A program made the translations under genes and the position numbers. A stretch of 33,696 nt of DNA from Nitrospirota bacterium (GTDB taxonomy: Bacteria > Nitrospirota > Thermodesulfovibrionia > Thermodesulfovibrionales > JdFR-86), in NCBI GenBank assembly GCA_016207905.1, contig JACQZC010000096.1, positions 1-33,696 of the forward strand, read 5' to 3'. Each line of letters opens with the position of its first letter. Position 1 is the stretch's first letter. The notes under the pieces are model-generated. The model did not search any database and was not told where the DNA came from. It was given only the letters and a program-made list of their open reading frames with translations. Of the stretch, positions 1 through 8,251 are shown piece after piece.

Positions 1-44
1 AAACCTGAAAAATTTGGAAACCTTTTTTTGCCTCTTTTTCATGG

Positions 45-2105
45 TCAAGGAGGATTTTCAGAGCCTGTTTCATCGCCCATTTGCATAGTCAAAGGACGGA
101 CAATTCCCATATGGATTAAGGACTTAAGAGCCTTAGGCACCTCCTCATTCCATAAATTTGGCAGAGCAATGTCTGCATGTTCATTGAAGAAAGTGTTACC
201 TTTCTTGGGCGAAGGTTTCCCTTTACCCTCAGTCAATGACCCCGTAGCGCGGAGGCTGGGCTTACGCCCAGCCTGTCCCGTCGCCCCCTGAATCATCGCT
301 CTGGTAACAGTAGGCCTGGTTTCCCGAGCCGCCTCTTGGGCTGAGGCTATTTCCTGTTCAGCCTTTTCAAGTATATTAAATGCACTGTTTAAATCTCTGT
401 GATGAACTGTGCCACATTTTTCACATTTCCACACTCTTACAGAAAGGTCTTTTTTAGGGACTGTAAGCTCCTTGCAGAAAGAGCATATCTGCGTAGAATA
501 AGCCTCGTTGACATTGGGCAAAGCATAAATAGAAGCCCTTTTGGCTTTCTCTTCAATTAAACTCCTCAGTGATGCAATAGAACGGTCTCTCCCGCCTCTT
601 CTTCTTTTCTTTGCCCCTTTTGGCCCTTGTTTGGATTTTTCTTCCATGTGTGCTTTTAAAGCCTCTGCCGCTCCTTCAATCCCCTGCCCCACCTGCTTCT
701 TAAGCATTTTCAGCTTTTTGCGATAAGAGACTTCCCTTACAGGCTCCCAATGGCCAATACCAACAACATCACAGCCTTCGGCTAAAGCCCTGCTTATCTT
801 ATGAAGCACATCTGCCCTGCGGTTGGCAATCTTAAACTGTAAAGCTGAAACCCTTTGTGACCAGCGCCTCCATCTTTTGCTTGGTCCATTTTCTGTAAAC
901 ACCATTGTTTTCTCAAGCCGTTTTCTCTTTTTTTCAATTTCTTTTTTCCTTTCGGTTTCTGGTAATTTTTTGACTGAGCTTTTACTTTCAAACTTTTCTA
1001 AAGCCTCTTTTATTTCTTCTTCTGTTCTTTTCCTCCGTGGACCTTGTTTTAAAGAAAGAGCCTGCTGAAGTTTCTCAAGTTTAGATAGGCTTTCTTCAAG
1101 GAATTCGTAATGGATAGCCAAATGTCTTAATTCATTGCTATTTGAATTTTTAAGTGCAACTGTAAGGGCTGTTTGTGCGCCCGGGTCTATGCCTGCATGC
1201 CAGCCTGCCTGCATAGGAATAATCTGCCATGCGCTGTCGGGCACTTCCGTGCTTAAGACTACAAAATACCTTCTTGCCCTTTCTTTTATAGTAAGCTGTT
1301 TGATTTTGCTATCTTCAGGTATTGGCCTGTGGTAAGCCATATCAAGCCATCTCATTCCATCTGGCAATGCATTAATAAATATTGAGAACTCTGACCTTCT
1401 TTTTTCACAAATAAGGTTGTCTTTTGCAGTGTTCTGGTATGTAAACCCTTCACAGCGTCTTTTATACTGCGGCTCTCCTGTTGCGCCATATGCCCTTTGC
1501 TCAGGAGTTGGATTAACCGCCCTGTTCCACCTTACCTCACTTTCCCCTGACCCTGATACATTAAATCTGATGGTGGAAATCGCCATCCCTTTTGGAGACT
1601 CAAAAGAATTATCCATATAAGTTTTTGCTGCAAATCCTGCATAACGGTTAATCGTCCTCATCATCTGCCAATAAACAGTTAGCTTCGGAAGTTTTTTCTT
1701 ATCAACACCTGCTTTTTTAGCCTCTTTCCTTTTAGCTAATTCGGCCTCGTGCTTTGCTTTTAGTTCGTCTGCAAGCAGGTTTATATCCAAATATTTCTGG
1801 TCGGGTTCTAAAACTTTTCCAACAAGGTTGCTTATATCATAAAGTTTTGCCGCAAGGTCAAAGTCAAGATCAGGATATTTCTTTTTTATTGCGGCACTCC
1901 TCTTACCTTGAGTATTACTTTTCTCCAAAGAGAGACAGGTTTTAATAACATGCTCAAGCTGGCCTGAGTTGAGGGCTGTCTTTAGTTTTCTTCGGATTGT
2001 AACTGCCTTGTTCCATTGAATTCTTGTTCCTCTGAGGATTTTATTGAGTTGAGCGCGCTGAGGCTGGGTTGGAAAGATTTCATACTTATAATTAAGTATT
2101 GCCAT
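45..2105 (-). CDS. cas12: Compact Cas12-type (type V) CRISPR effector nuclease, TnpB-like
   Basis: Probable RNA-guided DNA nuclease of a type V CRISPR system, about 686 aa. The N-terminus is TnpB-like (Y-x-IFPT-x-PQ-x-QL). With numbering from the ATG at 2105, the RuvC-I motif GIDPG gives D307. RuvC-II HWEP gives E454, the zinc ribbon is C541-x2-C544 and C561-x2-C564, and RuvC-III HHRDLNSA gives D571. All three catalytic acids are therefore present. A highly charged, probably helical insert of about 100 residues separates RuvC-I from RuvC-II. About 100 residues follow the nuclease domain as a low-complexity tail. A TTG at 2123 would extend the frame by six residues and overlap cas4, but the ATG eight bases after the cas4 stop, preceded by GAGAG, matches the family N-terminus better. 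The effector is last in the cas1-cas2-cas4-cas12 operon. Size and adaptation genes fit Cas12f-like systems (known range about 400-700 aa), but the subtype is not assigned. A stand-alone TnpB is the alternative, made unlikely by the tight operon. Confidence 0.85.
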   Translation of the reverse strand: MAILNYKYEIFPTQPQRAQLNKILRGTRIQWNKAVTIRRKLKTALNSGQLEHVIKTCLSLEKSNTQGKRSAAIKKKYPDLDFDLAAKLYDISNLVGKVLEPDQKYLDINLLADELKAKHEAELAKRKEAKKAGVDKKKLPKLTVYWQMMRTINRYAGFAAKTYMDNSFESPKGMAISTIRFNVSGSGESEVRWNRAVNPTPEQRAYGATGEPQYKRRCEGFTYQNTAKDNLICEKRRSEFSIFINALPDGMRWLDMAYHRPIPEDSKIKQLTIKERARRYFVVLSTEVPDSAWQIIPMQAGWHAGIDPGAQTALTVALKNSNSNELRHLAIHYEFLEESLSKLEKLQQALSLKQGPRRKRTEEEIKEALEKFESKSSVKKLPETERKKEIEKKRKRLEKTMVFTENGPSKRWRRWSQRVSALQFKIANRRADVLHKISRALAEGCDVVGIGHWEPVREVSYRKKLKMLKKQVGQGIEGAAEALKAHMEEKSKQGPKGAKKRRRGGRDRSIASLRSLIEEKAKRASIYALPNVNEAYSTQICSFCKELTVPKKDLSVRVWKCEKCGTVHHRDLNSAFNILEKAEQEIASAQEAARETRPTVTRAMIQGATGQAGRKPSLRATGSLTEGKGKPSPKKGNTFFNEHADIALPNLWNEEVPKALKSLIHMGIVRPLTMQMGDETGSENPP

Positions 2106-2113
2106 TGGCTCTC

Positions 2114-3991
<1,878 letters not shown>

Positions 3992-3996
3992 GGCTG

Positions 3997-4025
3997 AATA
4001 TATTCCAAATCCTGCTAAAAAGCAA
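3997..4025 (-). promoter_or_regulatory. Putative cas operon promoter
   Basis: On the minus strand TTGCTT (4020-4025), a 17-bp spacer and TATATT (3997-4002) end five bases before the cas1 ATG at 3991. Box spacing is ideal for a sigma-70-type promoter. The -10 lies so close to the ATG that transcription would begin at or next to the start codon. Reading this as the cas promoter is inference. Confidence 0.5.
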
Positions 4026-4128
4026 GAGATTACTTCCTCCCTCGCAATGACAAGAGGGGGGCTGAGATTCTGAAATGAATTCAGAATGACAGCTAACTGA
4101 GATTGCTTCGGCAAAGCCTCGCAATGAC
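4026..4128. repeat. REP-like palindrome cluster A (three modules)
   Basis: Three modules of the form GATT-stem-loop-AATGAC lie in tandem: 4026-4051, 4064-4090 (GATTCTGAA...TTCAGAATGAC) and 4097-4128 (GATTGCTTCGGC...CTCGCAATGAC). Each can fold on itself, and the second and third are linked by AGCTAACTGA. The same design recurs at 4762-4829. They lie between cas1 and the CRISPR-type repeats and create a false N-terminal extension of cas1. Confidence 0.75.
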
Positions 4129-4180
4129 AAAGGGGGGTTGCTGGGGCTTGAGAAGTGTCCAGATTTTCTTTTCAGAGGAG

Positions 4181-4224
4181 AGGGATTCAACCACGCGTCT
4201 ATGGCGATGCGCGTCTCAATCCCT
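4181..4224. other. Nested hairpin abutting CRISPR repeat 1; candidate anti-repeat
   Basis: AGGGATT (4181-4187) is the exact complement of AATCCCT inside repeat 1 (4218-4224). Between them, ACGCG (4193-4197) and CGCGT (4210-4214) form an inner stem. The seven-base complementarity to the repeat and the position between the repeat and the cas operon are what one would expect of a short tracrRNA anti-repeat, but the pairing is short and chance is possible. Confidence 0.3.
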
Positions 4225-4243
4225 GTTTTCAAAGAGCCTTAAC
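4214..4243 (-). CRISPR. CRISPR-type repeat, copy 1
   Basis: Thirty bases, identical to copy 2 at 4589-4618. Read on the minus strand it begins GTTAAGGCTC and ends GGGATTGAGA. The GTT start and the ATTGAGA(C) end resemble many CRISPR repeats, and the next base on the minus strand is C, which would complete an ATTGAGAC tag. It lies 31 bp after the stop of the 32-aa gene and about 220 bp before cas1. There is no further unit at normal spacer distance on either side, so this is not part of a standard array. Confidence 0.7.
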
Positions 4244-4274
4244 TGTAACTCTTTTATATTTTACCCGCAGGAAT

Positions 4275-4373
4275 CTACTTAGATTTCTTCGGGTGGTCTT
4301 CCTTATAGGAGACTATAAAAGCGAAAACAGCAATAAGTACAAGCCCCACAAGGATTATATAGCCAGCGTTCAA
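4275..4373 (-). CDS. 32-aa single-pass membrane microprotein between CRISPR repeats
   Basis: A TTG-started ORF of 32 codons, too short for ordinary gene finders. It encodes a short N-terminus (MNAGY), one hydrophobic helix of about 20 residues and a charged tail (KEDHPKKSK), so a single-pass inner-membrane protein with a cytoplasmic, lysine-rich end is likely. The TTG overlaps the TGA stop of the 66-aa gene (TTGA), and a strong AAGGAGG Shine-Dalgarno lies within the last codons of that gene, so translation is probably coupled. I do not recognise the family. The strong ribosome site, clean stop overlap and membrane pattern argue that it is real. It sits wholly inside the 345-bp interval between the two CRISPR-type repeats. 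Confidence 0.7.
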   Translation of the reverse strand: MNAGYIILVGLVLIAVFAFIVSYKEDHPKKSK

Positions 4374-4570
4374 CTTATACCTCCTTTCTTTGGAGGAATC
4401 GTATAAAAGGCTATGATTGTTAATCCCAGCACAACAATTGTTATTACCAGTCCTACTTCAAAAGTAAGGGTTCTGGTAAGAAAACTACCAATAAGCCCAA
4501 CTGTTGCAAGATATTTTGCAACATCCATCAGCATCTTGCCCAGTTCTTTACGCCTATCCTCGTGTTTCAT
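4370..4570 (-). CDS. 66-aa two-helix membrane protein between CRISPR repeats
   Basis: A small membrane protein of unknown function. The charged N-terminus (MKHEDRRKELGK) is followed by two hydrophobic stretches, about residues 18-32 and 37-56, and a basic end (PPKKGG). The general look recalls small DUF-type membrane proteins of the RKELGK-x-L-x-D-x-x-K kind, but no function is known to me. An extended -10 (TGGTATAAT, 4576-4584 on the minus strand) ends five bases before the ATG and directly follows CRISPR repeat 2, so the message should be leaderless or nearly so. An 8-bp inverted repeat (TGTTGCAA / TTGCAACA, 4502-4523) lies inside the coding region. The stop overlaps the start of the 32-aa gene. 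Being framed by two identical repeats in a cas locus suggests a role linked to CRISPR, perhaps as a toxin-like guard or membrane effector; this is speculation. Confidence 0.75.
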   Translation of the reverse strand: MKHEDRRKELGKMLMDVAKYLATVGLIGSFLTRTLTFEVGLVITIVVLGLTIIAFYTIPPKKGGIS

Positions 4571-4575
4571 ACCTC

Positions 4576-4584
4576 ATTATACCA
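4576..4584 (-). promoter_or_regulatory. Extended -10 promoter at the edge of CRISPR repeat 2
   Basis: TGGTATAAT on the minus strand, five bases before the ATG of the 66-aa gene and four bases after the end of repeat 2. A -35 region at normal distance would fall inside the repeat, where no good TTGACA is visible (TTGAAA is 20 bases away). The TG motif may compensate. The arrangement would let repeat-bound factors control the cassette. Confidence 0.55.
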
Positions 4585-4588
4585 CACA

Positions 4589-4618
4589 TCTCAATCCCTG
4601 TTTTCAAAGAGCCTTAAC
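4589..4618 (-). CRISPR. CRISPR-type repeat, copy 2
   Basis: Perfect 30-base match to copy 1 in the same orientation. The flanking bases differ (A instead of G before it, A instead of T after it, on the plus strand), so the repeat boundary is sharp. On its downstream (minus-strand) side it passes straight into the extended -10 of the 66-aa gene. Exact identity over 345 bp of unrelated sequence suggests selection or recent duplication and not decay. Confidence 0.7.
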
Positions 4619-4724
4619 ATAAGTCTCGGCTTGTAAAAGAGCTTAATTGCCTATATTATTGCATTATATACATGAAATTTCAAGAGAAATGTATGGGTTC
4701 AGGACATATGAGACAAGTTATATC

Positions 4725-4865
4725 CCCCTCACCCTCGCCCCCTCCCGCAAGGGGAGAAGATGGATTCCGAACAAGTCGGAATGACACTTAACTGAGATTC
4801 TTCTGCCGAAGCATCGGCATCAGAATGACCCCTCACCCTCGCCCTCTCCCGCAAGGGGAGAGGGA
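4725..4865. repeat. REP-like palindrome cluster B
   Basis: Two kinds of palindromic unit are interleaved. A CCCTCACCCTCGCCC...GCAAGGGGAGA unit occurs at 4725-4757 and again at 4829-4865; the second copy forms a nine-base stem (CCCTCTCCC / GGGAGAGGG). Between them are two GATT-stem-AATGAC modules, 4762-4785 and 4794-4829, of the same design as cluster A. The stretch 4619-4870 holds no gene that I can support. Confidence 0.75.
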
Positions 4866-4870
4866 AATGG

Positions 4871-4934
4871 AAACCATAGTTCATTTTTTTCTTGACAAAA
4901 GGGATTAAAAAGGTTATTATTATAACTATGGTTT
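4871..4934 (+). promoter_or_regulatory. Consensus promoter flanked by an 11-bp inverted repeat
   Basis: TTGACA (4892-4897), a 17-bp spacer and TATTAT (4915-4920) form a near-perfect sigma-70 promoter for the plus-strand gene at 4953. It is bracketed by AAACCATAGTT (4871-4881) and its exact inverse AACTATGGTTT (4924-4934). The paired arms could be operator half sites, possibly for the HTH-like product encoded immediately downstream (inference). Confidence 0.7.
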
Positions 4935-4952
4935 GTAAGATAAGCGGTAAAT

Positions 4953-5375
4953 ATGAAAAAGACTGAGGAAGTGAGAGAGCTTGCATACAGAGAGTATGAA
5001 AGGCATGAAGGGAAGATTTCTCTTGTGCATGATGCCCTGAAAAACAAGGGGATAGAGGTCTCAGAAAGAAGCATCCGTGAATGGAAAAAACAAGGCAGAT
5101 GGTTAGACCGCATGAAAAGAGACAGCAACCTCGAGCAATGGCTTCTGGATGTGCTAATTAATGCTATAGAGGACTGCCATAAGAGGCTCGGCTCATCAAA
5201 ACGCATGGACAGCCAGTCTGCATTTGCACTGGTCTGTCTGGTCAGATTAGTATATGAACTTAAAAAACCAGTGGAAAAGCCTGTTGATGTAGAGGAGATG
5301 CAGAGGGTTGCAAATGAGATACTTGAGCGGGAATACGGTATAATCCAGAACCAAAACGGAACTAAACAGAACTAA
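4953..5375 (+). CDS. HTH-like DNA-binding protein, possible phage terminase small-subunit relative
   Basis: A 140-aa protein of unknown function. Residues about 5-52 look like a helix-turn-helix of the terminase-small-subunit or transposase-N-terminal kind: ELAYREYERHEGK, then a spacer and SERSIREWKKQGRW. The rest is helical with no motif I recognise, ending in a glutamine- and asparagine-rich tail. It is one of only two plus-strand genes in the window, and its strong promoter is flanked by an 11-bp inverted repeat, suggesting autoregulation. No other phage genes are nearby, so it may be a remnant of a mobile element or a domesticated regulator. The Shine-Dalgarno is weak (AAGCGGTAAAT). Confidence 0.65.
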   Translation: MKKTEEVRELAYREYERHEGKISLVHDALKNKGIEVSERSIREWKKQGRWLDRMKRDSNLEQWLLDVLINAIEDCHKRLGSSKRMDSQSAFALVCLVRLVYELKKPVEKPVDVEEMQRVANEILEREYGIIQNQNGTKQN

Positions 5376-5469
5376 AATGGAAGCAGGAATCATTAAAAAT
5401 CAAGGACTTAGGAGATACCCCCCCTACCCTATTAAATTAAAGCAAGGGCTCAGGAAGACAGGGTGTGTG

Positions 5470-5478
5470 TGCTATAAT
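5470..5478 (+). promoter_or_regulatory. Extended -10 promoter of the PfkB kinase gene
   Basis: TGCTATAAT ends eight bases before the ATG at 5487. No Shine-Dalgarno can fit between a normal transcription start and the ATG, so the message is probably leaderless or has a leader of a base or two. Confidence 0.55.
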
Positions 5479-5486
5479 ATCAGAAT

Positions 5487-6395
5487 ATGGGACTATTAGT
5501 TGTAGGCTCTGTTGCATTTGACTCTGTAAGCACACCTTTTGGTGTGGTAGAAGATGTTCTTGGTGGCTCTGCCACATATTTTTCCACCTCTGCCAGCTAT
5601 TTTACGGATGTTAATTTAGTGGCAGTTGTTGGCGAGGATTTTCCTCGTGAGCATATAAACTTTCTTAAGCTGAGAAAGATTGATATAAGGGGGCTTGAGA
5701 GGGCAAATGGCAAGACATTCAGATGGCAGGGCAAGTATGGCTATGACCTGAATGAGGCTCATACTCTTAAAACAGAGCTTAATGTGTTTCAAAACTTTAA
5801 ACCAAAGATCCCGGAAGAATATAAAGAATCCAATGTGGTATTTTTAGCAAACATAGACCCTGATTTGCAGAGGGATGTCTTAAGACAGGTCAAAGACCCT
5901 GAGATAGTTGCCGCAGATACAATGAATTTCTGGATAAATGGAAAGAAAGACTCCCTCATAGAGACCCTTAAGGCAGTTGACATACTGCTTATAAACGACT
6001 CGGAGGCAAGAGAGCTTGCAGAGGAGCCAAATCTCGTTAAAGCCGCAAGAAAGATTTCCTCCTTTGGGCCTAAAACACTCGTCATAAAAAGAGGCGAATA
6101 CGGTGTGTTAATGTTTAATGGACACAGTGTCTTTTCGGCACCTGCCTACCCTCTCGAGAATGTCTTTGACCCAACCGGTGCAGGCGATACATTTGCAGGC
6201 GGATTCATGGGCTATCTTTCAAATATAATGGACTGGTCAGAGCCCAGCATGAGAAAGGCAATAGTAATGGGCTCTGTCATGGCATCGTTTAATGTCGAGG
6301 ACTTTAGCTTAAACCGTATCAGAAACCTCCAATACCCGGAGATAGAGTCAAGGTACAGGGAATTCAAGGGACTTTCCCATTTCGAGGATATTTAA
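5487..6395 (+). CDS. PfkB/ribokinase-family carbohydrate kinase
   Basis: A 302-aa cytoplasmic ATP-dependent kinase of the PfkB family, which phosphorylates sugars, nucleosides or related alcohols. The N-terminal di-glycine motif is in EDVLGGSATYFS (G26-G27). The C-terminal signature DPTGAGDTFAGG (228-239) carries the catalytic base D234 and the anion hole. The middle contains LLINDSEAREL, a usual PfkB segment. Length is typical. The substrate cannot be read from the sequence, and no pathway genes are adjacent. The stop codon overlaps the stop of the convergent gene on the other strand. Confidence 0.9.
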   Translation: MGLLVVGSVAFDSVSTPFGVVEDVLGGSATYFSTSASYFTDVNLVAVVGEDFPREHINFLKLRKIDIRGLERANGKTFRWQGKYGYDLNEAHTLKTELNVFQNFKPKIPEEYKESNVVFLANIDPDLQRDVLRQVKDPEIVAADTMNFWINGKKDSLIETLKAVDILLINDSEARELAEEPNLVKAARKISSFGPKTLVIKRGEYGVLMFNGHSVFSAPAYPLENVFDPTGAGDTFAGGFMGYLSNIMDWSEPSMRKAIVMGSVMASFNVEDFSLNRIRNLQYPEIESRYREFKGLSHFEDI

Positions 6396-7045
6396 TCCTC
6401 CTCAAGCTCCTTTAGCTTGTCTTCTATAACTTTTTTCTCATCGAGCAAGGTCTTTTTCTCCTCAAAAAGGTAGTCAACCTCTCTCTTACTGTTCATCATA
6501 TCCTTTTCGAGCTTATCCTTCTTGAGTGTATTTAGCTGAACCCACTGCCTCTCCTGAGGGATAAGATAATTAAGCCACTTCGAGGCATCCTTTCCGTCTG
6601 CAATAGCCCTCTTTAGCCCGCTTTGAAAAAGCACCTCTATCCTCAGCCTCACACTATCGTACTCTTTTAGGAGCTTTTCGTATTCGGTCTCTTTATTTTT
6701 TATCTCATTAAGCCTTTCTTCTATGGCAGTGAGTTTATCCTTTAGAGCCTGGCGTTTTTCCTCTGTATTATCCTCTTTAACCGTAGGGGTAATCTCAGGG
6801 GCAGGCTTAATAAATATCTTGTCTTCCCTTGGAGGCTCCAATGCTTTCTCTTCAATCCCAAGGACATCCTCCTCTGAGATTTCTACTATGCCTCCAGAAA
6901 TACTTAATCTGACTTTTCCATCGACCTTCTCATAGGCAGTTACATTTTTTATGATAGAGCCATTTTTAAGATAAACATCCGTTGACTCCGAAACCCCTGA
7001 AAAAGACATAATAAGTATGACTACTAAAAATAATACTTTTTTCAA
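6392..7045 (-). CDS. Secreted coiled-coil protein of unknown function
   Basis: A 217-aa protein with a clear signal peptide (MKKVLFLVVILIMSFSGVSES). A small beta-rich segment follows (DVYLKNGSIIKNV, residues about 24-65), like the short domain found at the start of many periplasmic proteins. From residue about 95 to the end it is almost wholly charged and helical, with heptad-like coiled coil. The start is TTG at 7043-7045, preceded at ideal distance by a perfect AAGGAGG, so this start is firm. It is the last gene of the envelope operon on this strand, after wecB, and converges with the PfkB gene. A periplasmic structural role is inferred only. Confidence 0.75.
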   Translation of the reverse strand: MKKVLFLVVILIMSFSGVSESTDVYLKNGSIIKNVTAYEKVDGKVRLSISGGIVEISEEDVLGIEEKALEPPREDKIFIKPAPEITPTVKEDNTEEKRQALKDKLTAIEERLNEIKNKETEYEKLLKEYDSVRLRIEVLFQSGLKRAIADGKDASKWLNYLIPQERQWVQLNTLKKDKLEKDMMNSKREVDYLFEEKKTLLDEKKVIEDKLKELEED

Positions 7046-7123
7046 GTCTGCCTCCTTGCTTTATAGGTTTTTAAGCCTGCCATATAAGATTTTAGCATAA
7101 ATCATATTGCGGGGACACAATAC

Positions 7124-8251
7124 TTAATTCAGCTTCTTTTTAAATTCCCACAGAGCCTTTATTATTCTTTCCGATGCAAGACCATCTCCATAGGGGTTTT
7201 TATGCCCTGTCATTTCCCTATAAGCCTTTTTGTCATAAATGAGTTTCTCTACTGCCTTTACTATGGAGGTCTTTTTAGTGCCCACAAGCCTTGCCACACC
7301 TGCACTTATTGCCTCTTTCCTTTCTGTAACATCTCTCATCACAAGCACGGGTTTTCCTAAGGAAGGTGCCTCCTCCTGAATGCCTCCTGAATCGGTAAGG
7401 ATGATATAAGACTTCATCATGAGATATACAAATGTCTCATACTCTAAAGGCTCTATGAGATGGATATTCCTTATACCCTTAAGAATCCTCATTACAGGTC
7501 CCCTTACATTCGGGTTAAGGTGAACAGGATAGATTATCGTTATAGCAGGGTTTCTCTGTGCTATCTCCCTCAGAGCAGAACAGATGTTTTTAAAGCCTTC
7601 GCCAAAACTTTCCCTCCTATGAGCTGTAACGAGGACTAAAGTGCCATCGAGCATTGGAAACTCTTTCTTTAGCTTTTCGGTCTTTTTCCTGTTAGAGGCT
7701 AACTGGGTTTTTATATGTAAAAGCGCATCTACCGCAGTGTTTCCTGTCACAGTAATCTTATCCTTTGAAATACCTTCTTTAAGTAGATTTTCTCTTGCCT
7801 TATTCGTTGGTGCAAAATGCAGGTCTGCGATGTGGGTTGTAAGACGCCTGTTTATCTCCTCGGGAAAAGGCTGATATTTGTAATTCGTTCTCAACCCTGC
7901 CTCAACATGTCCTACAGGGATTTTGAGATAAAACGAGGCGAGAGAGGCAGTAAATGTGCTCGTTGTATCTCCCTGAACAATAACCATATCGGGTTTTTCT
8001 TTCCTCAAGACACCTTCGATAGCAGTAAGACTTTTCGATGTAACCTCAAAGAGGCTCTGGTTTTCCTTCATTATGTTCAGGTCATAGTGAGGCTTTATCC
8101 TGAAAACCCTAAGAACCTGGTCAAGCATCTCTCTATGCTGTGCAGTAACGCAGAGCCTCGGCACAAACCTCTTGTCATCTATCGTCTTGAGTATTAAAGG
8201 AGCAAGTTTTATAGCCTCGGGCCTTGTGCCAAGGATAAAGAGTATCTTCAT
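7124..8251 (-). CDS. wecB: UDP-N-acetylglucosamine 2-epimerase (non-hydrolysing)
   Basis: Interconverts UDP-GlcNAc and UDP-ManNAc in the cytoplasm, supplying ManNAc-type sugars for surface polysaccharides. The 375-aa sequence carries the family landmarks in order: GTRPEAIKLAPLI at the N-terminus, VEAGLRT, FPEEINRR, TAHRRES and DSGGIQEEAPSLGKPVLV near residues 280-310. Length matches WecB. It overlaps the upstream glycosyltransferase gene by four bases, which ties it to the glycan operon that starts at murA. Confidence 0.95.
   Translation of the reverse strand: MKILFILGTRPEAIKLAPLILKTIDDKRFVPRLCVTAQHREMLDQVLRVFRIKPHYDLNIMKENQSLFEVTSKSLTAIEGVLRKEKPDMVIVQGDTTSTFTASLASFYLKIPVGHVEAGLRTNYKYQPFPEEINRRLTTHIADLHFAPTNKARENLLKEGISKDKITVTGNTAVDALLHIKTQLASNRKKTEKLKKEFPMLDGTLVLVTAHRRESFGEGFKNICSALREIAQRNPAITIIYPVHLNPNVRGPVMRILKGIRNIHLIEPLEYETFVYLMMKSYIILTDSGGIQEEAPSLGKPVLVMRDVTERKEAISAGVARLVGTKKTSIVKAVEKLIYDKKAYREMTGHKNPYGDGLASERIIKALWEFKKKLN

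Noticed and set aside
45-2105. Plain IS605/IS1341 TnpB transposon gene
   Set aside because: It is embedded in a coupled cas1-cas2-cas4 operon and no transposon ends or TnpA gene are seen. TnpB ancestry remains likely.
3992-4114. N-terminal 41-residue extension of Cas1
   Set aside because: It is a translation of REP-like palindromes and has no Cas1 similarity. The start at 3991 fits the family and has a promoter five bases upstream.
4214-4618. A standard CRISPR array
   Set aside because: Only two repeats exist, 345 bp apart, with coding sequence between them. No repeat-spacer periodicity is visible here; any normal array may lie beyond the left edge.
4729-5206. Minus-strand ORFs of 85 and 128 aa over the REP cluster and the HTH-like gene
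   Set aside because: They are antisense to a better supported gene and to palindromic repeats, and their translations are low-complexity repeat products.
7641-8197. Plus-strand ORFs inside wecB, and similar ORFs opposite uvrC, murA, hppA and pyrG
   Set aside because: They are shadows of well-supported conserved genes on the minus strand.
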